From: Massilia sp. Root351 | GTDB lineage: Bacteria > Pseudomonadota > Gammaproteobacteria > Burkholderiales > Burkholderiaceae_D | Length of the DNA: 64,000 bases | Assembly (NCBI RefSeq): GCF_001425045.1 | Contig: NZ_LMDJ01000036.1 | Coordinates: 1-64,000 of the forward strand | Direction of reading: 5' to 3' | Shown here: positions 56,929-64,000 of the stretch, in pieces | Layout of the letters: each line of letters opens with the position of its first letter | How positions within the stretch are numbered: position 1 is the stretch's first letter | Notes under the pieces: generated by a model | Told to the model about the DNA's origin: nothing | The model's database searches: none | The model's input: the letters and a program-made list of their open reading frames with translations, nothing else | Translations under genes and position numbers: made by a program

Positions 56929-57765
56929 GCGGCCAGCCCTCCGCACGCCAGCACGCTCGCCAGCGACCAGCTGTCCTCGCCCGGCGCGGCGGCGCCCAGC
57001 GTGCTGCAGGAAATCTGCCCGGCGTTGGCGGCGGGCTTGGCCAGCAGCGGCGGCACCTGGCCGCACAGCTGCAGCAGCTGCGGCGCGTCCACGCCGGCCA
57101 GCAGCGCTTCGCGTTGCAGCGTTTGCGCCAGCCAGTACTGGTCGGCGCCGCGCGGCACAGGCATTGCGCGGATCGCGTGCAGGCGCCGGCTGGCGATGAT
57201 GGCCAGCGTCAGCAGATGGTCGTGCACCTGGCCGAACCACGCGCCGTCCTTGAGCGCGCCCTGCCAGCGGTTCCACGCGGTCACGAAATGCGGCAGCACT
57301 TCCACCACCGCCATGCCGTGATCGGCGGCGGCCTGCTCCAGCGTCGCCAGCAAGGGCTGCGGCATGGCTGCGGCAAAGAACGGCTGCCCGGTGTCCCAGT
57401 CGGCGACGATTTTCCAGCCGCCGGCCGGTTCGCCGTACAGGCTGTGAAAGCGCAGCGCGGCTGCCGCTTCCAGGTCGGCCAGGCGCGCAGCCTGGGCCGG
57501 CGGCGTGACGGACCACATGCGGGCCAGGTCGTCGGCCAGCACGAAGCCGGCCGGCCAGCCCTGCACGTCCTGTCCCGCCAGCAGCTCGCGCAGCGCCAGG
57601 CCAATGGCATGATGGGCGTGCAGCGCGCCGACGCCTTCCGGCGAAAACGGCTGCTCGGCCAGCAGCTCGGCGCGGGGGCCGAACCAGCGGCTGACCTTCA
57701 GCAGGCTCACGGCGAAACCCGACACGCCGATGCGCAGCGACTGCCCCGGCAGTCTGTTGAGCAGT

Positions 57766-57773
<8 letters not shown>
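56925..57773 (-). CDS. PilM-like cytoplasmic protein (weak actin-like fold)
   Basis: Protein of 282 residues without signal or membrane segment. Position before PilN/PilO/PilP-like genes and overall layout suggest PilM or the cytoplasmic half of GspL, but the nucleotide-binding motifs of PilM are not obvious, so this call rests mostly on context. It is Trp/His-rich with two cysteines near the end. It overlaps gspE by eight bases and the PilN-like gene by four. Confidence 0.68.
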
Positions 57774-59480
<1,707 letters not shown>

Positions 59481-59484
<4 letters not shown>

Positions 59485-60677
59485 GACATGTCTCCAGCGA
59501 GATCGAAAATTGGCATGTAGAGTAACACCACGATGGCGCCCACCACCAGGCCGATGCAGGCCATCAGCAGCGGCTCGAACGTGCGCGTGAAACGGTCGAT
59601 CCAGCGGCTGATTTCGCCGTCGTAGAAAGCAGCCGACTGGGTCAGCATGGGGCCCATGTCGCCGGTGCGCTCGCCCACCCGCAGCATGCGCAGCGAGATC
59701 GGCGTGGTCAGGCCGTTCGCCTCGAAGGCGGACGACAGCGGCAAGCCCGATTCGACGTGCGCGCGCGCGGCCTGCAAGCCTTGCCGCACCGACGGCGAGA
59801 CCATGCCTTGCACCGTGTCGATGGCGTGCAGGATGGTGATGCCGCCTTCGCTGAGCATGCCCAGCGTAAGGTACAGGCGCGACAACTCGTAGATGCGCAC
59901 GCGCTCGCCGATGCCCGGCAGGCGCGACATGAGCCGCAGCAGGCCGCCGTTGGCCATCAGGCGGCGCAGGCCGAACACCAGGCTGCCCAGCAGCAGCGCC
60001 AGGCCGGCCAGCAAGGCGGTGGTGTGGGCGGCGGCGAACTGGCCCCAGCCGAGCATGAGCTGCGACATCCACGGCAGGTTGCGCCCGGCGCCCTGGTAGA
60101 CCTCGGCGAAGCGCGGCACCACGTAGGTAATCAGGAACAGGCTGACGCCGCCGCCCACCAGCAGCAGGATGGAAGGATAGATGGCGGCGCTGACAATCTT
60201 GGCGCGCACCGTGTCGATGCGCTGCTGGTAATCGATAAAGCGCGACAGGGCGCGCGGCAAATCGCTGGTGCCTTCGGCGGCCTTGACGATGCCGACGTAC
60301 AGCGGCGGGAACAATGCAGGCTGCTCGGCCAGCACGGCCGAGAAGCGCTGGCCTTCGCGCAGGCCGCCCAGCAGGCGTTCCAGCACGCCGCGCGTGGCGG
60401 GGCTGGCTTCCTTTTCCAGCAGCGCTTCCAGCGCCTCGACCACGCCCAGGCCGGCGGTGAGCAGCGCCAGCAATTCCTGGCTGAACAGCACCAGCGACAG
60501 CGACTTGCCCTGGCCCCTGCCTAGGGGCAGGCCGAGGCCGCCGCGCACCGGCGCGATGGCGCTGACGAACAGGCCGCGCGCCTCCACCTGGCGGCGCGCG
60601 TCCGCTTCGTCGCGGCCGTCGACCACCTGGCGGCCGATCACCATCTCCGGCGACAAGGTACGTACTTCGAACTGCAT
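59481..60677 (-). CDS. gspF: Inner-membrane platform protein GspF
   Basis: Polytopic platform protein of 398 residues with two cytoplasmic helical GspF domains (about 65-190 and 270-390) and three membrane helices (IYPSILLLVGGGVSLFLITYVV, the AHTTALLAGLALLLGSLV region and the C-terminal LLMACIGLVVGAIVVLLYMP). QELLALLTAGL and GERTGDMGPML are GspF/PilC landmarks. It links the ATPase to the pilin track. It overlaps gspE. Confidence 0.93.
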
Positions 60678-60730
60678 GGGGAGCCGGTTTGCTGAGGTTG
60701 CTGTGGTTGCTGTCGCTAAGCCGCGGAAGG

Positions 60731-61174
60731 TTATTGGGACGTGATGTCGGCGTCTTCGCCGGTGCCGCCGGGCTGGCCATCTTTGCCCAGGGACAAAATC
60801 TCATATTCGCCCTTGGTGCCGGGCGCGCGGTACTGGTAAGGCTTGCCCCACGGATCGGGCGGCACGCCTTTTTTCAGGTAGGGACCGTTCCATTTGGCGC
60901 CGGCCGATGCGGGCGCAGCCAGCAGCGCGCCCAGGCCTTCCTCGGCGCTGGGATAACGGCCCACGTCCAGGCGGTAGGTGTCGAGCGATTTTTCGAATGC
61001 TTCGATTTGCGCCTTGGCGATCGTCACTTCCGATTTGCCCAGCTGCGAGAAGTACTTGGGACCGACGTAGGCGGCCAGCAGGCCGATAATGACGATCACC
61101 ACCAGCAGTTCCAGCAAGGTGAAACCGCGGGCGCGGCGTGGCGCTTTATTGCCTTGTAGCAGTGCTGCGTGCAT
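60731..61174 (-). CDS. gspG: Major pseudopilin GspG
   Basis: Major pseudopilin of 147 residues, first gene of the operon. Leader MHAALLQGNKAPRRARG, cut before FTLLELLVVIVIIGLLAAYVG with Glu5. GspG landmarks follow: VGRYPSAEEGLGALL, NGPYLKKGVPPDPWGKPYQY and GEYEILSLGKDGQPGG, the calcium-binding end. Of the four pilin genes in the operon this is the closest to canonical GspG and likely the main fibre subunit. Confidence 0.95.
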   Translation of the reverse strand: MHAALLQGNKAPRRARGFTLLELLVVIVIIGLLAAYVGPKYFSQLGKSEVTIAKAQIEAFEKSLDTYRLDVGRYPSAEEGLGALLAAPASAGAKWNGPYLKKGVPPDPWGKPYQYRAPGTKGEYEILSLGKDGQPGGTGEDADITSQ

Positions 61175-61257
61175 CCGAACGACTCCTTTTTACGGCGGAA
61201 GGCTGAAACCGCCTAGCCTAACACGCTGTTTAAGCTTTCGACAACGTTTTCCGCAAT

Positions 61258-61291
61258 AAAAACAGCCGCACAGGCCAAGCCTGTGCGGCTG
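61258..61291 (-). terminator. Terminator of the subtilase gene
   Basis: Perfect 13-bp stem CAGCCGCACAGGC / GCCTGTGCGGCTG with a 3-base loop and a TTTTT run on the minus strand, 26 bases past the subtilase stop. It separates the protease from the secretion operon, which must have its own promoter between 61175 and 61257. Confidence 0.92.
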
Positions 61292-61316
61292 CGGATACGG
61301 CCTTGCTAAACGACAA

Positions 61317-64000
61317 TTAGTCGATCAGCTTGGCGCGGGTGCGATCCGATTCCGCCACCGGGATGGTGGCGCTGCCGGTGTTGACGTTGATGACGGTGGT
61401 GGTCTGCACGTTGCCGCTCAGGTCCTGGAACTGGAAACCGCCCAGATAGGAGGTATCGTTGGCCAGGCCGGACCAGGTGGCAGCCACACTGGCGGCCACG
61501 TTGGCCACCACCTTGCCGGGCAGCGCCACGGTGAGCTTGCCGCCCACGTCGGCGGTGGTCACCACGGTCGAGAGCAGTTTGTGCGACATGGTCTCGCCGC
61601 CGCCGTAGGCCAGCACGCAGACCTTGTAGTTGCCAGCGTCCGGCGCGGCAATCTGCACCGCCTCGTTGCTGGTGGCATTGCCCGAGTAGCCCCAGGCGCC
61701 GGACGGGGTCAGCACGCCCAGGTCGTTGTCGTCGCCCTCGCTGCTGGTGTCGAGGTCGCGCAGCGCGAAGCGGGCCGCCACGCTGCCGGCTGGAATGGCC
61801 ACGTTGTACACCTTCACGTTCGGCAGGTCGGTGCCGGCGGCGCAAGCCAGTTTCAGGTTGGCCGAGCTCAGGCCACCCGGCGTCAGCGTCACCTGCTCAC
61901 CCAGGGTCGGCGCCTTCAGGCCGCCCTTGATGGCCGTCATGCGGCCGTTGAAGGTGGCTTTCACCGGGAAGATGCGGGTGCCCGATGGCTTGTCGCCGGT
62001 CAGCAGCGCAGGCGAGGCGATCGACTTGCCGGTGCGGGCCTGGATCGGGCTGCGCACCACGTGGCTGCCGTCGGTCCAGCTCAGGCTGCCGAAGTTCCAC
62101 ACGCCGTTGGCCGCGCCAGCGGTGGTCAGCTTGACGGTGAAGGCGGCGGTTTCGCCCGGCGCCAGCGTCAGGCTGGACGGGGTGACCACGGTGGTGAAGC
62201 CCGGCACCGAGGCGGTGGCGCTGTAGGTGGCGCTGGCGCCGCCCACGTTGGTCACCGAGCGGCGCACCGTCACGCTGTTCTGCACGCCGCCGACGGTGAT
62301 CGACGGCAGGTTCAGGTTGTAGGACTCGTCCAGCGTGCCATACACGGTGCAATCGCTTTGCGGCTGCACGGCGGCCTTGTTCACCTTGCACTGGTAGGCC
62401 ACGTAGTCAGCCTTTTTCGCGTCGTACACCAGGCCCGGATCGGCGGCCTTGTTCGGGTCGACGTGACCGGCGCCCTGCGCCCACGGCAGCAGGCCGTTCT
62501 GCGCGCCTGCCAGGTTGTCGTTCAGCGTGGTGAAGGCGGTGGTCATCAGCGCCGACTTGATGGCCGCAGGCGACCAGTCAGGATGCAGCTGGCGCAGCAG
62601 CAGGCCGAGCCCGGCCACGTGCGGACTGGACATCGAGGTGCCCTGGTAGGACGCATAGGCGGGCGGCGGCACCAGGGTGCCGGCGGCAACCAGCGCGTGC
62701 TCGGCCGGGGTCAGCGCTGCGGTGACGCTGGCGATGACGTCCACGCCGGGCGCGGTCAGGTCGGGCTTCAGCATATTGCTGTCGCCGGCATTCGGGCCGC
62801 GCGACGAGAAGCCGGCCATGATGGGGGCCGGCACCGACTTGATGGCGAAGGCGCCGATGGCAGCGCTGGCGTTGCCCGCCTGCGCGTAGGCCTTGATGGC
62901 GGCGCCATCGGCAGCCGACACGTGCACCGACGGCACCGAATGCGCTTCCGATACCAGGCCGCCGCCGTTGTCGGACAGGACCATGCCGGCGCCGCCGGCC
63001 TGCAGCACGGCCAGGCTCTTGTCGACGCGTGCATTGTCGCCGCGGGTGCAGATGACCACTTTGCCGGCCACCTTGGCCGGGTCCAGCTTGACCTGGCCCA
63101 GCTGGGCGGCAGCGCCGGCGTCGCTGACGCACAGGCTGGCGGTGCCGCCGCCCAGGCCGGCGTCTTCCGCGCGGATCAGCGGCGCCGCCGACAGCGGATT
63201 GACGTTCAGCGAGGCGCCGCTGTACTTGGCGCCGTTGCCCAGGCTAACGTCCGCTTGCGTGCTGCGGTCGTGGGTGGACGCTGCCACCGTGGTCAGCCAT
63301 GGGCTGACGTGGGCCACCGCTTGCGCAGGGCCGCTGTTGCCCGCCGACGCGGCGACGAACACGCCGGCCAGCGAGGCGCGGTAGAAGGCTTGCTCGACCG
63401 GGTCGTTGACCGAGGTCTGCGAACCGCTGATCGAGTAGTTGATGACGTTGACGCCATCCTTGACGGCGTCGTCGATTGCCAGCACCGAGTCGGAGTTGTA
63501 GCAGGTGTTGCTGGCGTTGGTGCCGTCTTCGGCGGTCGGATCGTCGAAGGTCCAGCACACCTTGTAGGCGGCGATGCGGGCGCGCGGCGCCATGCCGGTG
63601 CTGGCGCCCATCGGCACGCCGTTCACGGTGGCAAAGGCGCCGGAGTTGCCGGCGGCGGTGGAAGCGGTGTGGCTGCCGTGGCCGCCATGGCCGGTGGACA
63701 CGCCGTTGCTGCCGATGTTGGAATCGCGCGGCGAGTAGAACTCGCTCCAGTTTTTCTTGGCGCCGTTCGGGGACGCGATGAAGCCGGCGTTGTAGTACTT
63801 GGCGCCGATCAGTTTGTTGTTGCAATGCAGCGCGGCGTCGAAGCCCTCGCCGCTCTGGCAGCCGCCCTTGAAGGTGGCCGGCGCGCTGGTGTAGGCCAGG
63901 GTGCCGGAGCCGTCGAAGGTCGGGTTGCCGTCGGCATCGACGCGGTCGGCGAAGGCTGGATTTTCAGGCCAGACACCGCTGTCGACCACGCCGATCACCA
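61317..64000 (-). CDS. Subtilisin-like (S8) serine protease, 5' end outside the window
   Basis: Secreted protease, at least 894 residues visible; signal and propeptide lie beyond the right edge. Catalytic residues: Asp in GVVDSGVWPENPAF, His in GHGGHGSHTASTAAGN, oxyanion Asn in AASAGNSGPAQ and Ser in YQGTSMSSPHVAGLG. A PA domain is inserted between His and Ser (ICTRGDNARVDKSLAVLQAGG). After the catalytic domain comes an Fn3-like domain (RRSVTNVGGASATYSATASV) and a C-terminal pre-peptidase-like domain (YSGNATSNEAVQIAAPDAGN). The family is usually exported and often uses type II secretion. Confidence 0.92.
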   Translation of the reverse strand, partial: VIGVVDSGVWPENPAFADRVDADGNPTFDGSGTLAYTSAPATFKGGCQSGEGFDAALHCNNKLIGAKYYNAGFIASPNGAKKNWSEFYSPRDSNIGSNGVSTGHGGHGSHTASTAAGNSGAFATVNGVPMGASTGMAPRARIAAYKVCWTFDDPTAEDGTNASNTCYNSDSVLAIDDAVKDGVNVINYSISGSQTSVNDPVEQAFYRASLAGVFVAASAGNSGPAQAVAHVSPWLTTVAASTHDRSTQADVSLGNGAKYSGASLNVNPLSAAPLIRAEDAGLGGGTASLCVSDAGAAAQLGQVKLDPAKVAGKVVICTRGDNARVDKSLAVLQAGGAGMVLSDNGGGLVSEAHSVPSVHVSAADGAAIKAYAQAGNASAAIGAFAIKSVPAPIMAGFSSRGPNAGDSNMLKPDLTAPGVDVIASVTAALTPAEHALVAAGTLVPPPAYASYQGTSMSSPHVAGLGLLLRQLHPDWSPAAIKSALMTTAFTTLNDNLAGAQNGLLPWAQGAGHVDPNKAADPGLVYDAKKADYVAYQCKVNKAAVQPQSDCTVYGTLDESYNLNLPSITVGGVQNSVTVRRSVTNVGGASATYSATASVPGFTTVVTPSSLTLAPGETAAFTVKLTTAGAANGVWNFGSLSWTDGSHVVRSPIQARTGKSIASPALLTGDKPSGTRIFPVKATFNGRMTAIKGGLKAPTLGEQVTLTPGGLSSANLKLACAAGTDLPNVKVYNVAIPAGSVAARFALRDLDTSSEGDDNDLGVLTPSGAWGYSGNATSNEAVQIAAPDAGNYKVCVLAYGGGETMSHKLLSTVVTTADVGGKLTVALPGKVVANVAASVAATWSGLANDTSYLGGFQFQDLSGNVQTTTVINVNTGSATIPVAESDRTRAKLID

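Overview
The window is about 64 kb of GC-rich (roughly 65 %), densely packed chromosome. It looks like a betaproteobacterium of the Oxalobacteraceae (Massilia/Duganella/Janthinobacterium-like). This is inferred from the acnD-prpF form of the 2-methylcitrate operon, cysB divergent to a cysI-DUF934-cysH-cysD-cysN-cobA cluster, a PEP-CTERM protein, and a hybrid type II secretion/type IV pilus locus. The genes read as core chromosome. I found no CRISPR array, tRNA, prophage, complete insertion sequence or plasmid feature.

Layout. 1-346: promoter and leader of an rRNA operon running leftward out of the window. 347-3403: a LytS/LytTR two-component pair and a separate DegS-like kinase. 3464-4444: porin, with a long REP-like palindrome upstream. 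4652-12443: sulfur assimilation (methyltransferase and cysB leftward; cysI, DUF934, cysH, cysD, cysN, cobA rightward). 12521-20676: M13 peptidase, an unknown protein, cbiX-lptG-lptF (leftward), pepA, a lipoprotein and an unknown protein. 20690-21588: an AT-rich gap and a scar made of two gene remnants. 21625-25677: xthA and a five-PAS GGDEF/EAL protein. 25855-35632: the propionate region (actP, yjcH, prpF, acnD, prpC, prpB leftward; prpR rightward) with a clear sigma-54 promoter. 35715-39071: tricorn-like protease. 39241-42582: a four-gene overlapping cassette, hydrolase-kinase-regulator-hydrolase. 42635-50730: clpA-clpS, a cold-shock gene, an MqsA-like zinc-finger protein, icd, rluE, DUF192, rpsT, murJ. 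50803-61174: PEP-CTERM protein, then an eleven-gene secretion/pilus operon read leftward. 61317-64000: a subtilisin-family protease cut by the right edge.

How genes work together. ATP sulfurylase (CysD/CysN), APS reductase (CysH) and sulfite reductase (CysI) form the sulfate-to-sulfide route. CobA makes the siroheme precursor for CysI, and CbiX, in the lpt cluster, can supply the chelation step. PrpB, PrpC, AcnD and PrpF make up the 2-methylcitrate cycle under PrpR, with ActP/YjcH downstream as likely carboxylate uptake. The secretion locus combines GspE/F/G-type parts with PilM/N/O/P-like inner-membrane parts, a lipoprotein secretin and three further pseudopilins; the adjacent secreted subtilase is a plausible but unproven substrate.

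Most noteworthy: the hybrid secretion locus with Pro-rich extensions on several parts, the hydrolase/two-component cassette, the double-truncated divergent gene scar, and the sigma-54/PrpR control region.
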